Assembly: GCA_045805265.1 (NCBI GenBank) | Contig: JBJMLO010000017.1 | Location: forward strand, 1-53,077 | Source of the DNA: JBJMLO01 sp045805265 | GTDB lineage: Bacteria; Actinomycetota; UBA4738; JACQTL01 | DNA length: 53,077 nt | Direction of reading: 5' to 3' | Shown: positions 32,279-40,585 of the stretch, one piece after another | Numbering within the stretch: position 1 is the first letter of the stretch | Layout: each line of letters starts with the position of its first letter | Notes under the pieces: generated by a model | What the model saw: only the letters and a program-made list of their open reading frames with translations | Told to the model about the DNA's origin: nothing | Database searches by the model: none | Position numbers and translations under genes: made by a program

Positions 32279-32670
32279 CCACCTTCGTCGACACCTCGGC
32301 GATCTACGCCCTCTTGGCGAACAATGACCTCAACCACGAACCCGCGCGGTCCTGGTTCGAGTCGGCGCGATCAGAGAAGGAGCCGCTCATCAGCCACAAC
32401 TACGTGGTCGTCGAGTCGGCGGCACTCGTTCGGCGCAGGATGGGAGACGAGGTCGTCTCCGCGCTCTTCGAGAGATTGCTCGTCCCGATCCGCGTGATCT
32501 TCGTTGACGAACCGCTGCACCGCGCCGCCGTGAGCACGCATCTGGCGCGACCAACTCGACCCTCGCTCGTCGATCAAGTGAGCTTTCACTTCATGAGGGA
32601 CTTGGCGTTGCGGCGGGCGTTCGCGTTCGACGCCGACTTCGTCCGCAACGGATTCGAGACGGTGCCTTGA
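32275..32670 (+). CDS. vapC: PIN-domain ribonuclease toxin (VapC type)
   Basis: Encodes 131 residues from GTG 32275. The acidic residues of a PIN nuclease are visible: Asp6 in FVDTSAIYALL, Glu47 in VVVESAALV, Asp100 in SLVDQVSF and Asp119 in FDADF. PIN toxins of this class cut RNA, often tRNA or rRNA. It forms a coupled pair with the upstream RHH antitoxin. The usual LVDCVSF segment reads LVDQVSF, a tolerated change. The pair is wedged between the two complex I operons, and the next gene is nuoA2 139 bases on. Confidence 0.88.
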   Translation: MTTFVDTSAIYALLANNDLNHEPARSWFESARSEKEPLISHNYVVVESAALVRRRMGDEVVSALFERLLVPIRVIFVDEPLHRAAVSTHLARPTRPSLVDQVSFHFMRDLALRRAFAFDADFVRNGFETVP

Positions 32671-32802
32671 CCATCGAGTTCACCGAAGGCCTCACACAGG
32701 AGCAGGAGGGCCCAAGCCGCCGCGCCGGGGAGCCTCTGACCTGTACGAATGTATGAAAGAGACCGTGAAACGTCGTGCCCGGCCCCACTGCTAGAATCCG
32801 CG

Positions 32803-32822
32803 CTTGAGAATGCTTTCACAAG
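32803..32822. promoter_or_regulatory. Rex-type operator (copy 3), overlapping the nuoA2 start
   Basis: Palindrome CTTGAGAA-TGCT-TTCACAAG, identical to the other two copies except for one base in the left arm. TAGAAT at 32792-32797 is a good -10, so the predicted start site lies within the operator. The ATG of nuoA2 (32810) is inside the palindrome, so the mRNA would be nearly leaderless. Binding here would block the start of the second complex I operon directly. Confidence 0.75.
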
Positions 32823-33193
32823 CGTCGCGCGAGACCTTCTCCCAGCAGTACGCCACCGTCATCGGCGTCGTGGTCGCCGGGATGGGGCTGGTAGCCGTCG
32901 CATTGCTCACCGCCCGGGCGCTGTCCCCCCGCCACCCGGTGCCCGCCAAGCTCACCACCTACGAGTGCGGCATGGACCCCGTCGGCGAGGGGTGGTCCCA
33001 GAGCCAGATCCGCTACTACATCTACGCGTTCCTGTTCGTGATCTTCGACGTCGAGAGCGTGTTCCTCTTCCCGTGGGCCACCGTGTTCGAGTCGCTCGGG
33101 TACCAGGCCGTCGTGGAGATGGGCATCTTCATCGGCATCCTGGGCGCCGGGCTGCTCTACGCGTGGCGGAAGGGAGTCCTCAAATGGGTGTGA
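32810..33193 (+). CDS. nuoA2: Complex I subunit A (operon 2)
   Basis: Encodes 127 residues from ATG 32810; an in-frame TTG at 32804 is possible. Three helices, the loop TTYECGMDPVGEGW with a Cys typical of many NuoA proteins, and the central AFLFVIFDVESVFLFPWA helix. It is shorter than NuoA1 and lacks the charged tail. The start codon lies inside the Rex-type palindrome and no ribosome binding site precedes it, which fits a leaderless message. It overlaps nuoB2 by ten bases. Confidence 0.93.
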   Translation: MLSQASRETFSQQYATVIGVVVAGMGLVAVALLTARALSPRHPVPAKLTTYECGMDPVGEGWSQSQIRYYIYAFLFVIFDVESVFLFPWATVFESLGYQAVVEMGIFIGILGAGLLYAWRKGVLKWV

Positions 33194-33690
33194 TCGACAA
33201 GGTCGCCGTTCCCCAGCCGATGAAGTTCATCCTGAACTGGGGGCGGCGGTACTCGCTGTGGATCATGAACTTCGGCCTGGCCTGCTGCGCGATCGAGTTC
33301 ATCGCGGCCTCCACGTCGAAGCACGACTTCATCAGGTTCGGCGTCATCCCCTTCGCCCACGGCCCCCGGCAGGCCGACCTGCTGCTGGTGGCCGGAACGG
33401 TGACCGACAAGATGTCGCCGGCCATCCGGCGGGTGTACGACCAGATGCCGGAGCCGAAGTACGTCATCTCGTTCGGCTCCTGCTCCAACTGCGGCGGCCC
33501 GTACTGGGACTCGTACTCGGTGACGAAGGGGGTCGACCAGATCATCCCGGTGGACGTCTACGTTCCCGGGTGCCCGCCGCGGCCCGAGGCCCTGCTGCAC
33601 GGCATCATGAAGCTCCAGGAGAAGATCGCCGCCGAGGACATCCAGGAGAAGTGGAGTGGCAAGCTCTCGACGCCCCCTGCCCGTCGCTGA
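33184..33690 (+). CDS. nuoB2: Complex I subunit B (operon 2)
   Basis: Encodes 168 residues from ATG 33184. N2 ligands are all present: Cys34-Cys35 in GLACCAIEFI, Cys100 in FGSCSNCGG and Cys130 in PGCPPRPE, so the subunit should carry a working cluster. An additional Cys103 (SCSNCGG) is usual in many NuoB proteins and absent from NuoB1 (VCASAGG). The two NuoB proteins are thus clearly diverged. It overlaps nuoC2 by 35 bases. Confidence 0.96.
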   Translation: MGVIDKVAVPQPMKFILNWGRRYSLWIMNFGLACCAIEFIAASTSKHDFIRFGVIPFAHGPRQADLLLVAGTVTDKMSPAIRRVYDQMPEPKYVISFGSCSNCGGPYWDSYSVTKGVDQIIPVDVYVPGCPPRPEALLHGIMKLQEKIAAEDIQEKWSGKLSTPPARR

Positions 33691-34180
33691 CGTCGGAGAC
33701 GCGCTCCGCGCCCAGTTCGGCCAGGACCTGGCCGACGTCGCCGACCGCGACGGCCACGCGGTCGTGACGATCGCGCCCGCCCGCTACCGGGAGCTGGTCA
33801 CCGTGCTCCGCGATGACCCGGAGTTCGACTGCGACTACTTCGACTTCCTCACCGCCGTCGACTACCCGGAGGCGAACGAGTTCGAGCTGGCCGTGCACCT
33901 GTATTCGAACGCGCACAACCACCACGTCCGGGTGAAGGTGCGGATCCCCCGGGAGGACCCGCGGGTCGACACGATCCACGACGTCTACGCCGGCGCCAAC
34001 TGGTCCGAGCGGGAATGCTGGGAGCTGTTCGGCATCGTGTTCGAGGGCCACCCCCATCTGGTGAAGCTGGTCCTGCCCGAGCCGTTCGAGGGCCACCCGC
34101 TGCGGAAGGACTTCGAGCTGATGAGCCGCGTGGCCAAGCCGTGGCCGGGCGAGGCCGAGGGCGAGGAGGTCGAGGAGTGA
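33656..34180 (+). CDS. nuoC2: Complex I subunit C (operon 2)
   Basis: Encodes 174 residues from GTG 33656, within the end of nuoB2, with AGGAG upstream. The family signature NWSERECWELFGIVFEGHPHLVKLVL and GHPLRKDFEL are present. There is no fused NuoD domain: the protein ends at residue 174 with an acidic tail. The stop overlaps the GTG of nuoH2. No nuoD, nuoE, nuoF or nuoG follows, unlike operon 1. Confidence 0.94.
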   Translation: MASSRRPLPVADVGDALRAQFGQDLADVADRDGHAVVTIAPARYRELVTVLRDDPEFDCDYFDFLTAVDYPEANEFELAVHLYSNAHNHHVRVKVRIPREDPRVDTIHDVYAGANWSERECWELFGIVFEGHPHLVKLVLPEPFEGHPLRKDFELMSRVAKPWPGEAEGEEVEE

Positions 34181-35250
34181 CGGCGCTCCTCGCGCAGGCA
34201 GCCGTCGTCCGAACCGCCCACGTCAATCCCTCGCTGATCAACGACATCTTCCACGGGTTCTGGCTGATCCTGATCGTGAAGGCCGCCCTGGTGCTGATCG
34301 TGTTCCTGTCGGCGCCCATGGTCGTCGGCTACATGGAGCACAAGGTGCTGGCGCACATGCAGCACCGGCTTGGACCGATGTACGCCGGGCGGTTCCACGG
34401 GTGGGCCCAGCTCATCGCCGACGGCGTGAAGTTCGTGCAGAAGGAGGACGTTATCCCCGCCGCGGCCGACCGCTGGGTGTTCGCGCTGGCGCCGGCCGTG
34501 GCGATGGTCCCCTACATCCTGCTGTTCGCCGTGGTGCCGTTCGACAACGGCGTGTACGGCGAGAACCTCGACGTCGGCATCTTCTTCGTGCTGGCCGCGT
34601 CGTCGATCTCCGTGATCGGCATCCTGATGGCGGGGTGGTCCAGCGCGAACAAGTTCTCGCTGATCGGGGCGCTGCGGGCGGCCGCCCAGCTCATCGCGTA
34701 CGAGCTTCCGCTGATCCTGGCCGCCGCCGCGGTGGTGCTGCAGGCCAGCGGCCTGGTGCCCGGGTTCCACGGCCGGGGCAGCCTGTCGCTGCTGTACATC
34801 TCCGAGGCCCAGCAGCACTACTGGTTCGTGTTCCCCCAGATCCTGGGGTTCGGGATCTTCATGATCGCGGCTGTCGCCGAGCTGACGCGGCCGCCGTTCG
34901 ACATGCCCATCGCCGACTCCGAGATCATCTTCGGCGCTTACACCGAGTACTCGGGCCTGCGGTTCGCGTTCTTCCTGCTGGCCGAGTACGGCGGGATCGT
35001 GGCGCTGTCGGCCATCGCCTCGGTGCTGTACCTGGGCGCCTACCAGGGCATCCCGGGCCTGCACTTCGTCCCGGGGTGGATCTGGATGTCGGGCAAGATC
35101 ATGGGCCTGTCGTTCTTCATCATCTGGCTCCGGGCGACGTACCCCCGCCTGCGGGAGGACCAGCTGCAGAAGTTCTCCTGGATGGGTCTCATCCCGCTCG
35201 CCCTGCTGAACATCATGGCGACCGCGGTGCTGAAGGTGGCGTTCAAGTAA
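34177..35250 (+). CDS. nuoH2: Complex I subunit H (operon 2)
   Basis: Encodes 357 residues from GTG 34177 (overlap with the nuoC2 stop). Quinone-site loops are conserved: KVLAHMQHRLGPMYAGRFHG, LIADGVKFVQKED, and VAELTRPPFDMPIADSEII with AYTEYSGLRFA. It is diverged from NuoH1 (PPFDMPIADSE versus PPFDLPEAETE) but retains the acidic residues. This suggests a functional quinone-linked module. The stop overlaps the nuoI2 ATG (TAATG). Confidence 0.95.
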   Translation: MTALLAQAAVVRTAHVNPSLINDIFHGFWLILIVKAALVLIVFLSAPMVVGYMEHKVLAHMQHRLGPMYAGRFHGWAQLIADGVKFVQKEDVIPAAADRWVFALAPAVAMVPYILLFAVVPFDNGVYGENLDVGIFFVLAASSISVIGILMAGWSSANKFSLIGALRAAAQLIAYELPLILAAAAVVLQASGLVPGFHGRGSLSLLYISEAQQHYWFVFPQILGFGIFMIAAVAELTRPPFDMPIADSEIIFGAYTEYSGLRFAFFLLAEYGGIVALSAIASVLYLGAYQGIPGLHFVPGWIWMSGKIMGLSFFIIWLRATYPRLREDQLQKFSWMGLIPLALLNIMATAVLKVAFK

Positions 35251-36338
35251 TGGCGACCGAGCTCAGGACACGGCCGGAGCCGGCCGCCCGCACGCCATCG
35301 GACGCCGACCTCCCGAAGCTCGGCACGGGAACTCGCGGCCTCCTGCTGGGGGCGGCCGGTGGGATCGTGGTCGGGACCGGCACGGGACTGCTGGCCACGC
35401 TGTGGCTGAAGGCCGCGCTCGCGGTGTTCGTGGGGTTCGTGGTCGGTTCGATGGTCCTCTTCGGCGCATACCTGCTGGTCGCCGGGATCCCAGGTGTGGC
35501 CAAGGGCCTCATGGTCACGATGAAGCACCTGCTGTCGCCGTCGATCACGCAGCGGTACCCGGAGGAGAAGCCGGATCTCCCGGCCCGAACCCGCGGGGTC
35601 ATCGCGCTGAAGGAAGCGAACTGCACGGTCTGCTACAAGTGCTCGCGCGAGTGCCCGGACTGGTGCATCTACATCGACGCCCACAAGGAGACGCACGAGC
35701 CGGCGTCGGGCGGCCGCGCGCGCAGCGTGAAGGTGCTCGACCGGTTCGCCATCGACTACGCCCTGTGCATGTACTGCGGGATCTGCGTGGAGGCCTGCCC
35801 GTTCGACGCGCTGTTCTGGTCTCCGGAGTTCGAGTACGCGGAGTTCGACATCCGGGAGATGACCCACGAGAAGGAGCGGCTCGAGGAGTGGACGTACTTC
35901 GTGAAGCCGCCGCCGGAGCTCGAGGAGGGGGCCGAGGCCCCGGCCGACGCGCCCGCTCCCGCGCCGGCGCCCGCGCTGCAGGCCCAGCCGCCGCTGGTGG
36001 GGCAGGAGGCCGCGCCCCAGCCCACCGCGGCAGTGCGGCCCGCGCCACCGGCCGCGCCGCCCGCGGCGACGGGGGCCGCGCCGCCGACCACTCCGCCGGT
36101 CCCCGACGAGCCGACGCCGGAGCAGGCCACGCCGAGCGTCGCGGCCGGGGGGGAACAGGCGGTGGCGCCCACGACCGAGGGACCGCGGACGGAGCGCGTC
36201 GAGGTCGAGCTCGACCAGCCCACGTTCGACCGGGTGCTGGAGGAGGAGCTGGCCAAGGGAACGCAGCGCCGGGTGGCGGAGGGCAAGGCCCGGCGCGCGG
36301 CGATGATCGAGGCCCGCAAGAAGGCCCAGGAATCGTGA
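35250..36338 (+). CDS. nuoI2: Unusual complex I subunit I (operon 2): membrane helices + ferredoxin + long linker + terminal motif
   Basis: Encodes 362 residues from ATG 35250, twice the usual NuoI size. Residues about 28-80 form two hydrophobic helices absent from ordinary NuoI. A NuoI-like amphipathic helix follows (GLMVTMKHLLSPSITQRYP). Two [4Fe-4S] motifs are intact (Cys125/128/131/135 and Cys173/176/179/183). Residues about 218-318 are an Ala/Pro-rich linker. The last 37 residues are a charged helix-like segment starting FDRVLEEELAKGT. Residues 326-351 match the N-terminal motif of the truncated gene beside cytochrome b6 at 106-183. The architecture suggests a membrane-anchored ferredoxin arm with a flexible docking tail, possibly replacing the missing NADH module. 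Confidence 0.93.
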   Translation: MATELRTRPEPAARTPSDADLPKLGTGTRGLLLGAAGGIVVGTGTGLLATLWLKAALAVFVGFVVGSMVLFGAYLLVAGIPGVAKGLMVTMKHLLSPSITQRYPEEKPDLPARTRGVIALKEANCTVCYKCSRECPDWCIYIDAHKETHEPASGGRARSVKVLDRFAIDYALCMYCGICVEACPFDALFWSPEFEYAEFDIREMTHEKERLEEWTYFVKPPPELEEGAEAPADAPAPAPAPALQAQPPLVGQEAAPQPTAAVRPAPPAAPPAATGAAPPTTPPVPDEPTPEQATPSVAAGGEQAVAPTTEGPRTERVEVELDQPTFDRVLEEELAKGTQRRVAEGKARRAAMIEARKKAQES

Positions 36339-36351
36339 TGGCGGTGGCCGG

Positions 36352-36861
36352 GTGATCGCGAAGATCAGCGCGCAGGACATCGCCTTTTCGATCATCGCGG
36401 TGGTCGGGATCATCTCGGCGCTGCGCCTGGTCACGACCAAGAACGTGGTGCACGGCGCGCTGTACCTCGTGATCACCCTGGCGATGATCGGCGCCGGGTA
36501 CCTCGTGATGGCCGCGGAGTTCGTGGCCTGGGTCCAGATCGTGATCTACGTCGGCGCGATCGTGGTGCTCCTGCTCTTCGCCCTGATGCTGACCAAGGCC
36601 CCGATCGGGCGCGAGGCCCTGGACAACCAGCAGCGGGGGATCAGCGCGCTGGTGGCCCTCGCCGTGCTGGCCGGGCTGATCTTCCTGGTGCTCGACGCGT
36701 TCCGGTCCACGACGTTTCCGCTCGGCGGGCTGCAGACAACGACCGGCCAGATCGGCGAGGCGCTGTTCCGGGGGTTCGTCGCGCCCTTCGAGCTGGTGTC
36801 GATCCTGCTGCTGGCGGCCCTCATCGGGGCCATCGCCATCGCCCGGAGGGACGATCTGTAG
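36352..36861 (+). CDS. nuoJ2: Complex I subunit J (operon 2)
   Basis: Encodes 169 residues from GTG 36352. Five helices, with the third-helix segment AWVQIVIYVGAIVVLLLFALML typical of NuoJ. It lacks the Pro-rich tail seen in NuoJ1. Gap of 13 bases after nuoI2; the nuoK2 ATG follows its stop directly. Confidence 0.94.
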   Translation: MIAKISAQDIAFSIIAVVGIISALRLVTTKNVVHGALYLVITLAMIGAGYLVMAAEFVAWVQIVIYVGAIVVLLLFALMLTKAPIGREALDNQQRGISALVALAVLAGLIFLVLDAFRSTTFPLGGLQTTTGQIGEALFRGFVAPFELVSILLLAALIGAIAIARRDDL

Positions 36862-37185
36862 ATGCACCTGTGGCTGCCGCTCGTGTTCTCGGCCGCGCTG
36901 TTCGCGATCGGCGTGTACGGGGTGCTGGCCCGGCGGAACGCCGTGCTGGTGCTGATGTCGATCGAGCTGATGCTGAACGCGGTGAACGTCAACCTGGTGG
37001 CGTTCTCGAAGGCCATCAAGGCCGGGCTCGGGGCCGCGGGAGCCGCGACCACGGGGCAGATCTTCGCCCTGTTCGTGATCACCGTGGCGGCGGCTGAGAT
37101 CGGGATCGGGCTCGCGATCGTCATCCTCATCTACCGGAACCGGGAATCGATCAACGTCGACGAGGTCAACCTCCTGAAATGGTGA
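36862..37185 (+). CDS. nuoK2: Complex I subunit K (operon 2)
   Basis: Encodes 107 residues from ATG 36862. Three helices with the buried glutamates in VLMSIELMLNAVNVNL and VAAAEIGIGLAIVI, and the family end NVDEVNLLKW. The loop between helices 2 and 3 is Gly/Ala-rich (GLGAAGAATTGQ) and a few residues longer than in NuoK1. Confidence 0.95.
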   Translation: MHLWLPLVFSAALFAIGVYGVLARRNAVLVLMSIELMLNAVNVNLVAFSKAIKAGLGAAGAATTGQIFALFVITVAAAEIGIGLAIVILIYRNRESINVDEVNLLKW

Positions 37186-37210
37186 CCAGGGGCCCCGGGG
37201 CGGCGCGGCG

Positions 37211-39052
37211 GTGATCCACTACGCGTGGATCGTGCCCGCCATCCCGGCCCTCTCCTGCCTGCTGATCACGTTCGTCGGGAAGCGGCTCCCCGGGAAGGGG
37301 GCGGAGATCGGCATCGTCTCGGTGGCCGTCTCGTTCGTGCTGGCGCTGATCATCGGAGCGCATTTCGTGGGGGGCGGCGGCGCGGTCGCGGGCCACATCA
37401 CGTGGTTCTCGCTCGGCACGTTCACGCTACAGCTGGGGCAGTTCGTCGATGGGCTGACGGCCGTGATGTTCGTGATCGTGACCTTCGTGTCGCTGTGCGT
37501 GCAGGTCTACTCGACGGCCTACCTGCACGACGACATCCGGTACACGTGGTACTTCGCGCTGCTGTCGCTGTTCACGGCCGCGATGCTCAACCTGGTGATC
37601 GCCAACGACCTCATCCAGCTGCTGGTCGGATGGGAGCTCGTCGGGATCTGCTCCTACGCGCTGGTGGGCCACTGGTTCGAGGACAAGGTGAACTCGAACG
37701 CCGGCATCAAGGCGTTCATCACGACGAAGACCGGCGACATCCCGTTCCTGTTCGGCATCTTCACGCTGATCTTCGCGACCGGCACGACGAACATGCACGC
37801 GATCAACCTCGCCGCGTCCCACGGCGCGATCAGCGCCAGCCTGCTGTTCGCCGCGGCGCTGCTGCTGTTCGGCGGAGCGATCGGGAAATCCGCCCAGTTC
37901 CCGCTGCACGTGTGGCTGCCGGACGCCATGGCCGGTCCCACGCCCGTGTCGGCGTTGATCCACGCGGCGACGATGGTCGCCGCCGGCGTGTACCTGGTCG
38001 GGCGCATGTTCTCGGTGTTCGTCCACGCGCCGCACTTCGTGCTGCTGTTCGTGTCGATCATCGCCGCGATCACGATGGTCATCGCGGCGCTGCTGGCGAT
38101 GGTGCAGGACGACGTGAAGCGCGTGCTGGCCTACTCGACGGTCTCGCAGCTCGCGTACATGGTGGCCGGGCTGTCGCTCGGCGAGTCGGGATACACGCCC
38201 GGGCTGTTCCACCTGTTCACCCATGCGTTCTTCAAGGCCCTGTTGTTCCTCGCGGCGGGGTCGCTGATCCACGCGGTGCACTCGAACAACATGAGCGAGA
38301 TGGGCGGACTGCGGCGACGGCTGCCGCTGACGTTCGCCGTGTTCCTGATCGGCGCGGCCGCGCTGTCCGGGATCCCGCCCCTGGCGGGGTTCTGGTCGAA
38401 GGACGAGATCATCTCCCAGGCGTTCAAGTCCGGGAACTACTGGCTGTTCGCGGTGACGCTGGGCACCGCTGTGCTCACCGCGTTCTACATGACCCGGGCG
38501 GTGCTGCTGACGTTCTTCGGTGACTACCGGGGGCACGTGGAGGCGCACGAGTCGCCGCTGGCCATGGCCGGCCCCATGGTCGTCCTGGCGGCGATGTCCT
38601 GCGTGGTCGGGTTCCTCGGCCCCACGCACCTGTTCGTCGACTGGGTCCACTTCGGCGCGGTCATCCACGAGCCGGTCGACTACGGCTTCGCCGCCATCTC
38701 GCTGCTGGGGGCGGCGGCCGGTGTGGCCGTCGGCTACGGCCTGTACCGGCGATGGCGCGATCCCGACCCCCTGAGGAACCTGGGCCCGGCGTACACGTTC
38801 ATCGAGCGGAAGTACTACCTGGACGACGTCTACGAGCGGGGGCTCGTCCGCCCGATCCAGTACCCCCTGGCCGGGGCGGTGGACCAGGTCGACCGGCGCG
38901 TGGTGGACGGAGCGGTGAACGGGGTCGGCATCTCGGCCCGGGGGCTGGGTGGCGTCCTGCGCTACCTGCAGTCGGGCAGCGTCCAGCGCTATGCGGTGTT
39001 CCTGTTCGCCGGGGTGGTGATCCTCGCCCTGATCTTCACGAGGGTGACGTGA
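37211..39052 (+). CDS. nuoL2: Complex I subunit L (operon 2)
   Basis: Encodes 613 residues from GTG 37211. The antiporter-like core is intact: TM5 Glu in VGWELVGICSYALVG (unlike NuoL1), TM7 Lys in IGKSAQFPLHVWLPDAMAGPTP, and TM12 Lys in GFWSKDEIIS. The C-terminal lateral-helix region and final transmembrane anchor are present. It should therefore be a competent proton channel. The stop overlaps the nuoM2 GTG. Confidence 0.96.
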   Translation: MIHYAWIVPAIPALSCLLITFVGKRLPGKGAEIGIVSVAVSFVLALIIGAHFVGGGGAVAGHITWFSLGTFTLQLGQFVDGLTAVMFVIVTFVSLCVQVYSTAYLHDDIRYTWYFALLSLFTAAMLNLVIANDLIQLLVGWELVGICSYALVGHWFEDKVNSNAGIKAFITTKTGDIPFLFGIFTLIFATGTTNMHAINLAASHGAISASLLFAAALLLFGGAIGKSAQFPLHVWLPDAMAGPTPVSALIHAATMVAAGVYLVGRMFSVFVHAPHFVLLFVSIIAAITMVIAALLAMVQDDVKRVLAYSTVSQLAYMVAGLSLGESGYTPGLFHLFTHAFFKALLFLAAGSLIHAVHSNNMSEMGGLRRRLPLTFAVFLIGAAALSGIPPLAGFWSKDEIISQAFKSGNYWLFAVTLGTAVLTAFYMTRAVLLTFFGDYRGHVEAHESPLAMAGPMVVLAAMSCVVGFLGPTHLFVDWVHFGAVIHEPVDYGFAAISLLGAAAGVAVGYGLYRRWRDPDPLRNLGPAYTFIERKYYLDDVYERGLVRPIQYPLAGAVDQVDRRVVDGAVNGVGISARGLGGVLRYLQSGSVQRYAVFLFAGVVILALIFTRVT

Positions 39053-40581
39053 GCGGCTGGGACAAGACGGCGGTCACGCTGGCCACGTTCCTGCCCGCCG
39101 CCGGCGCGGTGCTGGTCGCCATGGTGCCCCGCGGCCGCGACCGCGCCGCGCGGGTGCTCGGCCTGCTGGTCACCGGCGCGGCGCTGGTGGTCGGCATCGC
39201 GATCCTGTTCGGCTTCGACTACGGCTCCGGCAGCCACCTGCAGTTCGAGCTGCACACGAAGTGGATCAGGTCTCCCATCAACGCGGGCTACCACGTCGGG
39301 CTCGACGGCATCAGCCTGCCGCTGTTCGAGCTGACGCTGCTCACGACCTTCGCGTGCGCCGTCTACACCATGAATCGGGTGCCGCCGGGTGGCAGCGCCA
39401 AGGGCCTGGTCGCGCTGATGCTGCTGCTCGAGACCGGGCTGCTGGGGACCTTCGTCGCGTTCGACCTGGTCCTGTTCTTCGTCTTCTGGGAGCTGGTGCT
39501 GGTTCCGATGTACTTCCTGATCGGGGTGTGGGGCTCCAGTAACCGCCAGTACGCGGCCGGGAAGTTCTTCCTGTTCACGTTCTTCGGCAGCGTGTTCATG
39601 CTGCTGGCGTTCATCGGCGTGTCGCTGCAGGCACACCCGCACACGTTCGACATCGTGGCGCTGCAGCAGCACGGGAGCGCGGTCTCCCACGGCCTGCAGC
39701 TGGTGCTGTTCGGCGGGATGTTCCTGGGGTTCGCGGTCAAGGTGCCGATGTGGCCGCTGCACACGTGGCTCCCCGACGCGCACACCGAGGCACCGACGAT
39801 CGGCTCGGTGCTGCTGGCCGGCATTCTGCTGAAGATGGGCGCGTACGGGTTCATCCGGATCGCGTTCCCGATCCTCCCGTACGCGGCGCTGAAGTGGGCG
39901 CCGTACATCGCGGTGCTGGCGGTGATCGCGATCGTGTACGCGTCACTGGCGTGCCTGGCCCAGCGGGACCTGAAGCGGCTCATCGCGTTCTCGTCGGTGG
40001 GGCACATGGGCTTCGTGATGCTGGGCATCGCGACCATGACCCAGATCGGGACCAACGCCGCGATCTTCGGCATGGTGGCCCACGGCGTGATCACCGGGAT
40101 GCTGTTCTTCGAGGTCGGCTCGATCTACGACCGCTACCACACGCGCCAGATCGTCGAGATCGGCGGCGGCATGATGAAGACCATGCCGCGCCTCGGGGCG
40201 GTGTTCTGGCTGACGGCGATCGCCTCGCTGGGCCTCCCCGGCCTGGCCGGGTTCTGGGGCGAGGTGCTGGCGCTGTTCGCCGCGTTCAACCCCGGCCCCG
40301 GGCTGAGCGTGGGGCTGTTCCGGACGCTGATGGTGTTCGGCGGAATCGGGACCATCCTCACCGCGGGGTACCTCATGTGGACCGTGCAGCGCATCGACCT
40401 GGGCGTGGTCCCCGAGCGGTGGGGACAGGCCGCGCTCCAAGACGCCACCGGCGGCGAGTGGGTGGCGTGGGCCCCACTGGTCGTGCTGATCGTCGTGCTG
40501 GGCCTGGTGCCGACGTTGGTGTTCGGCATCACGAACGACGCCGTCCAGGCGATCTTCCGGTTCCTCCCGGGGGGGCACTGA
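39049..40581 (+). CDS. nuoM2: Complex I subunit M (operon 2)
   Basis: Encodes 510 residues from GTG 39049, overlapping the nuoL2 stop. TM5 Glu in FFVFWELVLVPMYFLIG, TM7 Lys in FAVKVPMWPLHTWLPDAHTEAP and TM12 Glu in GFWGEVLALF are all present. It is clearly diverged from NuoM1 and closer to the classical pattern (ELVLVPMYFLIG). Confidence 0.96.
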   Translation: MSGWDKTAVTLATFLPAAGAVLVAMVPRGRDRAARVLGLLVTGAALVVGIAILFGFDYGSGSHLQFELHTKWIRSPINAGYHVGLDGISLPLFELTLLTTFACAVYTMNRVPPGGSAKGLVALMLLLETGLLGTFVAFDLVLFFVFWELVLVPMYFLIGVWGSSNRQYAAGKFFLFTFFGSVFMLLAFIGVSLQAHPHTFDIVALQQHGSAVSHGLQLVLFGGMFLGFAVKVPMWPLHTWLPDAHTEAPTIGSVLLAGILLKMGAYGFIRIAFPILPYAALKWAPYIAVLAVIAIVYASLACLAQRDLKRLIAFSSVGHMGFVMLGIATMTQIGTNAAIFGMVAHGVITGMLFFEVGSIYDRYHTRQIVEIGGGMMKTMPRLGAVFWLTAIASLGLPGLAGFWGEVLALFAAFNPGPGLSVGLFRTLMVFGGIGTILTAGYLMWTVQRIDLGVVPERWGQAALQDATGGEWVAWAPLVVLIVVLGLVPTLVFGITNDAVQAIFRFLPGGH

Positions 40582-40585
40582 CGCG

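Noticed and set aside
33656..34180. NuoC2 as a NuoC-NuoD fusion that would supply the missing D
   Set aside because: The protein ends at residue 174 with an acidic tail and contains no GPQHPSTHG or other NuoD motif.
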